From NCBI GenBank assembly GCA_036399015.1, contig DASWNW010000038.1, positions 135,781 through 199,780 of the forward strand: a DNA stretch of 64,000 bases, in the 5' to 3' direction. This document shows, one piece after another, positions 25,489 to 36,300 of the stretch; within the stretch, counting starts at the first letter, position 1, and every line of letters begins with the position of its first letter. The stretch comes from QHVT01 sp036399015 (lineage in GTDB: Bacteria > Acidobacteriota > Thermoanaerobaculia > Gp7-AA8). The notes under the pieces were generated by a model that saw only the letters and a list, made by a program, of their open reading frames with translations, searched no databases and was not told where the DNA came from. The translations under genes were made by a program, and so were the position numbers.

Positions 25489-26594
25489 ATGAGTACGACG
25501 TCGCGGCCGCCGAGTACGACGTTGCCGTCGTGGGCGGCGGGCCGGCCGGGTCCGCCGCCGCGCTGACGCTGCTGCGCTACTCGAAGCTGCGGCCCGTCGT
25601 CGTCGAACGCTCGTCGTACGACGGCTGGCGCGTCGGCGAGACGCTCTCCCCCGGCGTCTTCCCGCTGCTGACCTACCTCGGCGCGGAGTCGCTGCTGCCC
25701 GGACAGGGGCAGCGCCGCGCGTACGCCACCAGCGCGGCGTGGGGCAGCGCCGACGTCGTGTCGCGCGACTTCCTCTTCACCGGCGGCGGCGACGCGTGGC
25801 ATCTCGATCGCGCCCGCTTCGACGCCTCGCTCGCGCGGCTCGTCTCCGAACGCGGCGGCACGCTGCTCTCCGGCACGGTCGTGGAGAAGGTCGAGCCGCG
25901 CTGGACGCTGATCACCAGCCGCGGTGCGATCTCCGCCCGCTTCGTCATCGACGCGACCGGCCGCCACGCGGCGTTCGCCCGGACGCAGGGGGCGCGCGCC
26001 GCATCCGACGATCACCTGACCGGCCTCGTGGGGTTGTTCGAGGGCGGCGACGGCGCGCAGACGGCGACGCTGGTCGAGGCGGTGGAGGACGGCTGGTGGT
26101 ATTCGGCGCACCTGCCGGAGAACCGCACGGTCGTTGCCTTCATGACGGACGCCGACATCGTGCGCGCCGGCCGCCTGCACGAGGAGGACGCCTGGCTGGA
26201 GCGCCTCGGCGGCACGCGCGCGACGCGGCCGCGCACGGCGAACGCGCGGCTCGCGGAGGGGCCGATCGCCGCGCCGGCACACTCACAGATCCTCTACCCG
26301 GTGACCGGCGACGGCTGGATCAGCGCCGGCGATGCGGCGGCGGGATTCGATCCGCTGTCGTCGATGGGGATCGGCTACGCGATCGCCTCCGGCATCCAGG
26401 CGGCACGCGTCGCCGCCAGCTCGCTGTCCGGCGCAAGCGAGCACGCGCGTCTCTTCGCGCTCGACGTGCGGCGCCACTACGACGCCTACCTCGCGCGGCG
26501 GCAGGCGTACTACGAGATCGAGCAGCGCTGGCCGCGGTCGCCGTTCTGGGCGCGCAGGCACGGCGCGGGCGCGGTGTCATACTCCGCCGGATGA
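25476..26594 (+). CDS. lodB: LodB-like FAD-dependent maturation protein
   Basis: 372-residue flavoprotein of the tryptophan-halogenase/geranylgeranyl-reductase-like superfamily. It has an N-terminal FAD-binding motif DVAVVGGGPAGSAAALTLL, the GWRVGETLSPG motif and the second FAD motif GWISAGDAAAGFDPLSSMGI. LodB proteins are needed in the cytoplasm to form the CTQ cofactor of LodA. The gene order and 13-bp overlap with lodA fit that role. It has no export signal, so LodA would be matured before Tat export. The stop overlaps the next start (ATGA). Confidence 0.9.
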   Translation: MQGLNEYDVAAAEYDVAVVGGGPAGSAAALTLLRYSKLRPVVVERSSYDGWRVGETLSPGVFPLLTYLGAESLLPGQGQRRAYATSAAWGSADVVSRDFLFTGGGDAWHLDRARFDASLARLVSERGGTLLSGTVVEKVEPRWTLITSRGAISARFVIDATGRHAAFARTQGARAASDDHLTGLVGLFEGGDGAQTATLVEAVEDGWWYSAHLPENRTVVAFMTDADIVRAGRLHEEDAWLERLGGTRATRPRTANARLAEGPIAAPAHSQILYPVTGDGWISAGDAAAGFDPLSSMGIGYAIASGIQAARVAASSLSGASEHARLFALDVRRHYDAYLARRQAYYEIEQRWPRSPFWARRHGAGAVSYSAG

Positions 26595-27361
26595 CGCAGC
26601 ACGCCACCTCGTCTTCCTCGCCGCAGCCGGGATCGGAGCCGTCACACGCGGAGCGGGTGCGCACGCTGCTCGTGAGCGAGCGCGTCGGCACACTCGCCAC
26701 ACACTCCGCGCGGCACCCTGGCTGGCCGTTCGCCTCGGTCATGCCGTACGCGCTCGACGACGGCGCCTCGCCGCTCTTCCTCATCAGCGGCATGGCCATC
26801 CACACGCAGAACGCGCTCGCCGATCCGCGCGCGAGCCTCCTCGTCATGCAGAGCGGCGCCGACGCCGACCCGCTCGGCTCCCCTCGCGCCACGCTCCTCG
26901 GCCACGTGCGGCGCGTCGAGGCGCCGTCGGAGGCGTTGCGCAACGCCTATCTCGAGCGCCATCCGTCGGCCCGCTACTGGATCGACTTCTCCGACTTCGC
27001 GTTCTTCCGCCTCGAGGTCACCGACGTCTACTTCGTCGGCGGCTTCGGCGTCATGGGCTGGGTGACGGCGGACGACTACCGCGCCGCGGAGGCCGACCCG
27101 CTCGTCGACAGCGCGGCGATGATCATCGAGCACATGAACGCCGATCACGCAGACGCGCTGCGCGGCATCACCCGCCACTTCGGCGGCCTGGAGGCGGAGG
27201 AGGCGACGATGGTCTCCTGCGACCGCCTCGGCTTCGTCGTGCGCGCGCGGACGGCGGAGGGGATGAAGGGGGCGCGCATCCAGTTCCCGGAGCCGGTCCG
27301 CTCGCGCGAGGACGCGCGCCGGGTGCTCGTGGCCATGACGCGCGCCTCGCGGGGGGAGTGA
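26591..27361 (+). CDS. HugZ-like pyridoxamine-5'-phosphate-oxidase-fold protein with DUF2470 domain
   Basis: 256 residues. The N-terminal half is a split-barrel flavin/heme-binding PNPOx-like domain (VGTLATHSARHPGWPFASVM, then SGMAIHTQNALADPRASLLV). The C-terminal 85 or so residues carry the DUF2470 signature IIEHMNADHADAL. This HugZ/CREG-type combination occurs in heme-utilisation proteins and flavin-binding proteins of unknown role. ATGA coupling with lodB makes it a third member of the oxidase operon; it could handle flavin, heme or peroxide linked to LodA/LodB, but that is inference. Confidence 0.85.
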   Translation: MTQHATSSSSPQPGSEPSHAERVRTLLVSERVGTLATHSARHPGWPFASVMPYALDDGASPLFLISGMAIHTQNALADPRASLLVMQSGADADPLGSPRATLLGHVRRVEAPSEALRNAYLERHPSARYWIDFSDFAFFRLEVTDVYFVGGFGVMGWVTADDYRAAEADPLVDSAAMIIEHMNADHADALRGITRHFGGLEAEEATMVSCDRLGFVVRARTAEGMKGARIQFPEPVRSREDARRVLVAMTRASRGE

Positions 27362-27381
27362 CGGCGGGCCGGAGCCCGCCG
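27362..27381. terminator. GC hairpin between convergent genes
   Basis: CGGCGGGC-CGGA-GCCCGCCG, a perfect 8-bp stem with a CGGA tetraloop, fills the 33-bp gap between the PNPOx gene and the convergent giant gene. There is no T-tract, so it may be a structural pause or repeat rather than a classical intrinsic terminator. Confidence 0.55.
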
Positions 27382-27394
27382 CCACTGCATCTCA

Positions 27395-30300
27395 TCAGCT
27401 CAACCGCATCCGGGTGACCGCGGCCGCCGCGAGCAGGCCCGCCAGGATCATCAGGCCCCACTCCGACGCCGTCGGGACCGCCGCGACGTGCGCCGAGGCG
27501 ACGACCACCGACGCGCTGGAGGAGTTGTTGGACGTCACCGCCTCCGACTCGTCGCTGTCGACGGTGGCGACGTTCATCATCGTGCCCACGCCCATGGCGC
27601 GGCCGGTCATCGTGATCGTGATCGAAGCGCCGTTCAGCATCGTGCCGAGCGCGCACGTCACCGTCGTGGTTCCGCTGCACGTGCCCAGCGTCGACGTGAC
27701 GCCGGTCAACTGGAAGTTCGCCGGCAGCGGGTCGTTGAGCACCACGTTCGTCGCGGTGTCGGGGCCGTTGTTGGTGACGACCAGCGTGAAGTTGAACGTG
27801 TCGCCGACCAGCATGCTGGTGAGGGAGGCCGACTTCACGATGCCCAGGTCGACCACCGGTCCGCCGGCGTCGCCGCCGTTGCCGTCGTCGTCGGTGTTGT
27901 CGTCGACGTCGGGGTCGGGCTCGGTCGCAGTGACCGTGGCCACGTTGTCGAACGCGCCGGCGGCGTCGATCGTCGCCGTGACCGTTATGGTGGTGCTCGC
28001 ACCGACGGCAAGGCTGGCGATGGTGCACGGCAGCGCGGCGCAGCCGCTGCCGCTCACGCCGGTGATGGTGAGGTTCGTCGGCGTGTCGGTCACCTGGATG
28101 TTCGTCGCCGGGGACGGTCCGGCGTTCGCGACCACGAGCGTGTAAGTGAGCTCCTGGCCGAGGCCGAACGGTCCGGGGGTGACGAGGGTCTTGACCACCG
28201 AGACGTCGGCCGAGGGGCCGGTGAAGCCGCCGTTGTCGTCCTCGTCGTCGTTGTCCTCGCCGTCGGGGTCGGGCTCGGTGGCGGTGGCCGCGGCCACGTT
28301 GTCGAACGCGCCGGCGGCGTCGATGGTCGCCGTCACGGTGATGGTGGTGCTCGCTCCCATGGCGAGGCTGGCGATGGTGCACGGCAGCGCGGCGCAGCCG
28401 CTGCCGCTCACGCCGGTGATGGTGAGGTTCGTCGGCGTGTCGGTCACCTGGATGTTCGTCGCCGCCGACGGTCCGGCGTTCGCGACCACGAGCGTGTACT
28501 GGATCGATTGACCGATGCTGAAGGGGCCGACGGTGATCAGCGTCTTCACCAGCGAAACGTCCGCCGAGGGGCCGGCGATGTCGCCGTCGTCATCGGTGTT
28601 GTCGTCCACGTCGGGGTCAGGCTCGGTCGCCGTCGCGGTCGCGGTGTTGCTGAACGCGCCGGCGGCGTTGACTGTCGCCGTCACGTTGATGGTGGCGTTC
28701 GCGCCCATGGCGATGCTGGGGATGGTGCACGGCAGCGCCGCACAGCCGCTGCCGCTCACGCCGGTGATGGTCATGTTCGCCGGCGTGTCTGTCACGGTGA
28801 CGCTCGTGGCGGTTGAGGGGCCGGCGTTCGCCACGATGAGGGTGTACTGGATCGCCTGACCGATGCTGAACGGGCCGGCGGTGATCAGTGTCTTCACCAG
28901 TGAGACATCCGCCGAGGGGCCGGCGATGTCGCCGTCGTCATCGGTGTTGTCGTCCACGTCGGGGTCAGGCTCGTTCGCCGTCGCGGTCGCGGTGTTGCTG
29001 AACGCGCCGGCGGCGTTGACGGTCGCCGTCACGTTGACGGTGGCGCTCGCGCCCATGGCGATGCTGGGGATGGTGCACGGCAGCGCGGCGCAGCCGCTGC
29101 CGCTGACGGCGGTGACGGTCATGTTCGACGGCGTGTCCGTCACCTCGACCGACGTGGCCGTGGAGGGGCCGGCGTTCGCCACGACGAGCGTGTACTGGAT
29201 CGACTGACCGACGCTGAAGGGGCCGGCGGTGATCAGCGTCTTCACCAGCGAAACGTCCGCGGACGGACCAGCGATGTCGCCGTCGTCATCGGTGTTGTCG
29301 TCCACGTCGGGGTCAGGCTCGGTCGCCGTCGCGGTCGCGGTGTTGCTGAACGCGCCGGCGGCGTTGAGCGTCGCCGTGACGTTGATGGTCGCGTTCGCGC
29401 CCATGGCGATGCTGGGGATGGTGCACGGCAGCGCGGCACAGCCGCTGCCGCTGACGCTGGTGATGGTCATGTTCGACGGCGTGTCCGTCACCTCGACCTT
29501 GGTGGCGACGGAGGGGCCGGCGTTGGCCACTACGAGCGTGTACTGGATCGACTGGCCGGGGATGAAGGGGCCGGCAGTGATCAGCGTCTTCACCAGCGAG
29601 ACGTCGGCCGAGGGGCCGGCGATGTCGCCGTCGTCATCGGTGTTGTCGTCCACGTCGGGGTCAGGCTCGTCCGCGGTCGCGGTGGCGGTGTTGCTGAACG
29701 CGCCAGCGGCGTTGACCGTCGCCGTGACGTTGATGGTGGCGCTCGCGCCCATGGCGATGCTGGGGATGGTGCACGGCAGCGCGGCGCAGCCGCTGCCGCT
29801 GACGGCGGTGATGGTCATGTTCGCCGGCACGTCGGTCACGGCGACGCTCGTGGCCGTGGAGGGGCCGGCGTTCGCCATGACGAGGGTGTACTGGATCGCC
29901 TGACCGATGCTGAACGGGCCGGCGGTGATCAGTGTCTTCACCAGTGAGACATCCGCCGAGGGGCCGGCGATGTCGCCGTCATCATCGGTGTTGTCGTCCA
30001 CGTCAGGGTCAGGCTCGTCGGCTGTCGCGGTGGCGGTGTTGCTGAACGCGCCGGCGGCGTTGACGGTCGCCGTCACGTTGATGGTGGCGCTCGCTCCCAT
30101 GGCGATGCTGGGGATGGTGCAGGGCAGCGCGGCGCAGCCGCTGCCGCTCACGCTGGTGATGGTCATGTTCGCCGGCACGTCCGTCACCTCGACCGACGTG
30201 GCCGTGGAGGGGCCGGCGTTCGACACGACGAGCGTGTACTGAATCGACTGACCGACGGTGAAGGGGGCGGCGGTGATGAGCGTCTTCACCAGCGAGACGT

Positions 30301-33300
30301 CGGCCGAGGGGCCGGCGATGCCGCCGTCGTCATCGGTGTTGTCGTCCACGTCGGGGTCAGGCTCGTCGGCGGTCGCGGTGGCGGTGTTGCTGAACGCGCC
30401 GGCGGCGTCGATCGTTGCCGTCACGTTGATGGTGGTGCTTGCTCCCATGGCAAGGCTGGGGATGGTGCACGGCAGCGCGGCACAGCCGCTGCCGCTGACG
30501 CTCGTGATGGTGAGGTTCGTGTCGGTGTCGGTCACCTCGACGTTCGTCGCGGTGGACAGGCCGGCGTTCGAGACGACGATCGTGAAGTTCACCGTGTCGC
30601 CGGTGGTGAACGGTCCGGCGGTGGTCAGCGTCTTCACGACCGAGACGTCGGCGAACGGACCGGCGATGCCGGTGTCGTCGTCGGTGTTGTTGTCAACGTC
30701 GGGATCCGGCTCGTCGGCAGTGGCCGTGGCGGTGTTGCCGAAAACGCCGTCCGCGTCGATGGTGCCGGTGACGGTGATGGTCGTATCCGCGCCGGCGGCG
30801 ATGCTCGCGATGGTGCAAGGCAAGGCGGCGCAGCCGCTGCCGCTGACGGTGGCGATCGTGAAGTTCGACGGGGTGTCCGTCACCTCCACGTTCGTCGCGG
30901 ACGACAGCCCGTCATTCGCCACCAGGATCGAGAACGTCACTTCGTCGCCGACGCTGTACGGGCCGGCCGTGGTGAGCGTCTTCACGACCGAGACGTCCGC
31001 AAACGGGCCGGCGATGCCGGTGTCGTCGTCGGTGTTGTCGTCCGGGTCGGGATCCGGCTCGTCCGCCGTGGCCGTCGCGGAGTTCTCGAAGAGACCGTCC
31101 GCGCCGATGGTGCCGGTGACGGTGACGGTCGTATTCGCATTGACGGCGAGCGTTGGGATCGTGCAGGGCAAGGCCGTGCAGCCGCTGCCGGCGACGCTGG
31201 TGATGGTGAAGTTGGCCGGCGTATCCGTCACGTCGATCGAAGTGGCCGGCGACGGACCGGCGTTCGCGACCAGGATCGAGAAGCTGACCGTGTCGCCGAC
31301 GCTGTGCGGCCCGGCGGTGGTGAGCGTCTTCACGACCGAGACGTCGGCCGAGGGTCCGGCGATGTCGCCGTCGTCGTCGGTGTTGTTGCCGGGCGTGGGG
31401 TCGGGCTGGTCGCCGTCGGCCGTGGCCTCGTTTTCAAACGCGCCGGCCGCGTCGATGGTGGCGGTGACGGTGATGGTCGTGTCGGCGTCGTCCGACAGCG
31501 CCGCGATCGTGCAGGGCAGTGCGGCGCAGCCGCTGCCACTCACGCCGGTAATGGTCAGGTTCGTGTCGACGTCCGTCACCTGGATGTTGGTGGCCGTGGA
31601 CGGGCCGTCGTTCCTGACCACGATGTTGAAAGTCACCGTGTCGCCCACGGTGTAGGGGCCGGCGGTGGTCAGGGTCTTCGTCAGCGAGACGTCAGCCGAG
31701 ACCGCGGTGTCCCCGTCATCGTCGGTGTTGTTGCCGGGCGTCGGGTCCGGCTGGTCGCCGTCGGCCGTGGCCTCGTTCTCGAACGGTCCGGCCGCGTCGA
31801 TGGTCGCGGTGACGCTGATGGTGGTCTCGGTGTCGTCCGAGAGCGCCGCGATCGTGCAGGGCAACGCCGCGCAGCCGCTGCCGCTCACGCCGGTGATGGT
31901 CAGGTTCGTGTCGACGTCCGTCACCTGGATGTTCGTGGCCGTGGACGGGCCGTCGTTCCGGACCACGATATCGAAGGTCACCGTGTCGCCCGCTTCGAAG
32001 GGACCGGTGGTGGTGAGGGTCTTGGTGAGGGACACGTCGGCCGAGTCGGCGGTGCCGCCGTCGTCGTCGGTGTTGTTGCCAGGGGTCGGGTCCGGCTGGT
32101 CGCCGTCGGCCGTGGCCTCGTTTTCAAACGCACCGGCCGCGTCGATGGTGGCGGTGACGCTGATCGTGGTCTCGGTGTCGTCCGACAGCGCCGCGATCGT
32201 GCAGGGCAGTGCCGCGCAGCCGCTGCCGCTGACGCCGGTGATGGTGAGGTTCGTGTCGACGTCGGTCACCTGGATGTTGGTGGCCGTGGACGGGCCGTCG
32301 TTCCTGACCACGATGTTGAAAGTCACCGTGTCGCCCGCCTCGAAGGGACCGGTGGTGGTGAGCGTCTTGGTGAGGGACACGTCGGCCGAGTCGGCGGTGT
32401 CGCCGTCGTCGTCGGTGTTGTTGCCGGGGGTCGGGTCCGGCTGGTCGCCGTCGGCGGTGGCTTCGTTCGAGAAGGCTCCCGCCGCGTCGATCGTCGCCGT
32501 GACGCTGATGGTGGTCTCGGTGTCGTCCGACAGCGCCGCGATCGTGCAGGGCAGTGCGGCGCAGCCGCTGCCACTCACGCCGGTGATGGTCAGGTTCGTA
32601 TCGACGTCCGTCACCTGGATGTTGGTGGCCGTGGACGGGCCGTCGTTCCTGACCACGATGTCGAAGGTCACCGTGTCGCCCACGGTGTAGGGGCCGGCGG
32701 TGGTCAGGGTCTTCGTCAGCGAGACGTCAGCCGAGACCGCGGTGTCCCCGTCGTCGTCGGTGTTGTTGCCGGGCGTGGGGTCCGGCTGGTCGCCGTCGGC
32801 CGTGGCTTCATTCGAGAAGGCTCCGGCCGCGTCGATCGTCGCGGTGACGGTGATGGTCGTCTCGGCGTCGTCTGCCAGCGCCGCGATCGTGCAGGGCAGT
32901 GCCGCGCAGCCGCTGCCGCTCACGCCGGTGATGGTCAGGTTCGTGTCGACGTCGGTCACCTGAACGTTCGTGGCCGTGGACGGGCCGTCGTTTCTGACCA
33001 CGATGTTGAAAGTCACCGTGTCGCCCGCCTCGAAGGGACCGGTGGTGGTGAGCGTCTTGGTGAGGGACACGTCGGCCGAGTCGGCGGTGTCGCCGTCGTC
33101 GTCGGTGTTGTTGCCGGGCGTCGGGTCCGGCTGGTCGCCGTCGGCCGTGGCTTCATTCGAGAAGGCTCCGGCCGCGTCGATGGTGGCGGTGACGGTGATG
33201 GTGGTCTCGGCGTCGTCCGACAGCGCCGCGATCGTGCAGGGCAGTGCCGCGCAGCCGCTGCCACTCACGCCGGTAATGGTCAGGTTCGTGTCGACGTCCG

Positions 33301-36300
33301 TCACCTGGATGTTGGTGGCCGTGGACGGGCCGTCGTTCCTGACCACGATGTTGAAAGTCACCGTGTCGCCCGCCTCGAAGGGGCCGGTGGTGGTGAGCGT
33401 CTTGGTGAGGGACACGTCAGCCGAGTCGGCGGTGTCGCCGTCGTCGTCGGTGTTGTTGCCGGGCGTGGGGTCGGGCTGGTCGCCGTCGGCCGTGGCCTCG
33501 TTTTCAAACGCCCCGGCCGCGTCGATGGTCGCGGTGACGCTGATGGTGGTCTCGGCGTCGTCCGACAGCGCCGCGATCGTGCAGGGCAGAGCCGCGCAGC
33601 CGCTGCCGCTGACGCCGGTGATGGTCAGGTTCGTGTCGACGTCGGTGACCTGAACGTTGGTGGCCGTGGACGGGCCGTCGTTCCTGACCACGATGTTGAA
33701 AGTCACCGTGTCGCCCGCCTCGAAGGGACCGGTGGTGGTCAGGGTCTTCGTCAGCGAGACATCGGCCGAGGCGTCGGCGGTGTTGCCGTCGCTGCCGGTG
33801 TTGTTGCCGGGCGTCGGGTCCGGCTGGTCGCCGTCGGCGGTGGCCTCGTTTTCAAACGCGCCGGCCGCGTCGATGGTCGCGGTGACGCTGATGGTGGTCT
33901 CGGCGTCGTCCGACAGCGCCGCGATCGTGCAGGGCAGCGCCGCGCAGCCGCTGCCGCTTACGCCGGTGATGGTGAGGTTCGTGTCGACGTCCGTCACCTG
34001 GATGTTCGTGGCCGTCGACGGGCCGTCGTTTCTGACCACGATGTTGAAAGTCACCGTGTCGCCGACGGTGTAGGGACCGGCGGTGGTCAGGGTCTTCGTC
34101 AGCGACACGTCGGCCGAGGAGGTGCTGAAGACGGTCTCGCTGTCGCTGTTCGAGGTGACGCCGTCCGCCGTGGCGGTGGCGGTGTTGGTGACGAAGCCGA
34201 CCGTGACGTCGGCGGCGGTGGCGAGGTACGCGCCGGTGCAGGTCACCGCCTCGCCGGTCTCGAGGAAGTTGTCGGAGTCGCCGGCGGTGGTCACTGCCGC
34301 GCAGGAGACCGACGCGATCTTGTCGTCGGTGACGGCGACCGGTCCCTCGAGCGGCGCGACGCCGCTGTTGCTGACCTGGTAGGTGTAGTCGATCTGGTCG
34401 CCGGCGCTCGTGAAGGTGTCGGTGGAGGACTTGACGAGCGTGAGCTCGGTGGTGGCGTAGGTCGCGCTGGAAGGACCCGACGTGACGGGAGTGGCGCCGA
34501 ACATCGCCTCCGCCGTCGCGGTGTTGACCTGCTCCTCGAGGGTCACCAGCACCGGGCCGGTGACGCAGGTGACGATGTGGTCGTCGTCGTTCGCGTCGGC
34601 GACCGGCAGGGTGACGCCGGAGAACGACGCGTTGCAGGTGGCGACGCTCAGCTTGTCGTCCTCGATCTCGACCGAGTCGAGCGGCACGTCGCCCGTGTTC
34701 TCCACCGTGAAGCGGTAGTGGACGGAGTCGCCGGCGGAGACGGCGGCGAAAGAGGACCAGGGGCCGGTGGCGCTGGTGCCGACCTGTTTGAGGAGGGCGA
34801 TGCCGGGGTTCGGCGGATTGACCTGCAGCGAGTCGCTGGCCGTGTTCCCGTTCACCGTGGCCGCGTTGACGACGTGCGAGACGTTGCCGCTGGTGTTGTT
34901 GTACGTGCCGGCGGTGGGCGCCGTCACGTCGACCGTGACGGTGCAGGTGCCGCCCGCGGCGATGGTGCCGCCGGAGAAGGAGATCGAGCCGGAGCCGGCC
35001 GACGGCGAGAACGTCGGAGCGCCGCAGCCGCTGATCGACGCGTTCGGAACGGGCGCCACCTTCATCGCGCCGGGCGCCACCGGGAAGGTGTCGGAGAAGG
35101 CGACGCCGGAGAGGGCGTTGTCCTGGTTCGGATTGGAGAGGGTGAAGGTGAGCGTCGACGTGCCGCCGGGGAGGACCGGCGACGGCGCGAACTGCTTGGC
35201 GATGACGGGCGGGAGGACGGCCGTGAGGGTGTCGGTGGCGACGCTGTCGCTGGCGGTGCCGCTCTCGGTCGTGACGAGGAAGCCGCTGACGTTCCCGTGC
35301 GGACCGGCGGTGGTGGCGGTCACGTTCACCGTGACCGTGCAGGAGCCGTTCGCCGGGATGGTCGCGCCGGTGGTCTGACCGAAATTGAGCGTCGTCGCAC
35401 CGGCCGTGGGGGCCCACGACGGCGAGCCGCCGCAGGTCGTGCTCGCGGCCGGCGTGGCCGCGACCTGGACGCCCGTGGGAAGGGAGTCGGTGAACTTGGC
35501 GCCGGTGAGCTGCACGCTGTTCGAGTTCGTGAGGGTGAACGTGAGCGTCGACGTGCCGTTCACCGCGATCGGGTCGGGAGAGAACGACTTGCTGAGGATC
35601 GGGTCGATGGCCGTCGCGCAGGCGGTGAAGAGCACGTTGTCGATGCTGAGGTCGGCGCCGGGGGCGGTGTTGTTGGCGGCGTACCCGTAGATCCGGAAGA
35701 ACGTCGGCCCCGAGGGATTGAGGCCGGTGGTGAAGGTGTGGCTGAAGTTCACCCACGTGGTGGCGGCCGGCAGCGCGTTACTGCCGGCGTCGAACGCCTG
35801 CGTGCCCGGCGGCGTCGCCGACGTGCTGGAGAAGACCGCGATACCGCGCGCGCCGTTGTTGGTGCGGAACGCGTCGAAGCTCATCGACACCGAGATCAGC
35901 CCGGTCGTGTCGATTGCGAACTCGAAGTAGTCGTTGTTGATCGTGTCGAGCGTCGCGCTGGTGGCGATGCCGCCGTTCGACCGCCACGAGATCGTGCCGG
36001 CGGGCGAGCCGGTGTTGTCGGCGGTACCGGTCTGCGAGGTGATCCCTGCGCCCGGCGACGCGCTGGCGGTGACGTTCGCGACGGTCGGCGCGGGCGAGGC
36101 GGTGTTGAAGCCGGAGGCGAAGAGCCACTGCGCCAGCGTCGTGCCGCAGATGCCGGCTCCCGGCGTGTCGGTATTCACGGTGAGCGAGGCGCTGGCGTCG
36201 TCGCCGGTGTCGATCGTCCCGACGAAGAGGTTCTCGGTCGTGTTGTTGAACGTGCCGGTCGCCGTGGGAGTGACGTTGACGGTGAAGACGCAGTTGCTGT

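Noticed and set aside
27488..31655. Several long plus-strand frames across the repeat array (28-31 kb)
   Set aside because: Same cause: stop-free antisense frames of the 345-bp units. The minus-strand frame has signal peptide, domains and sorting tail.
27856..34117. CRISPR array or mobile element in the 345-bp repeats
   Set aside because: Units are contiguous coding repeats without spacers and keep the reading frame.
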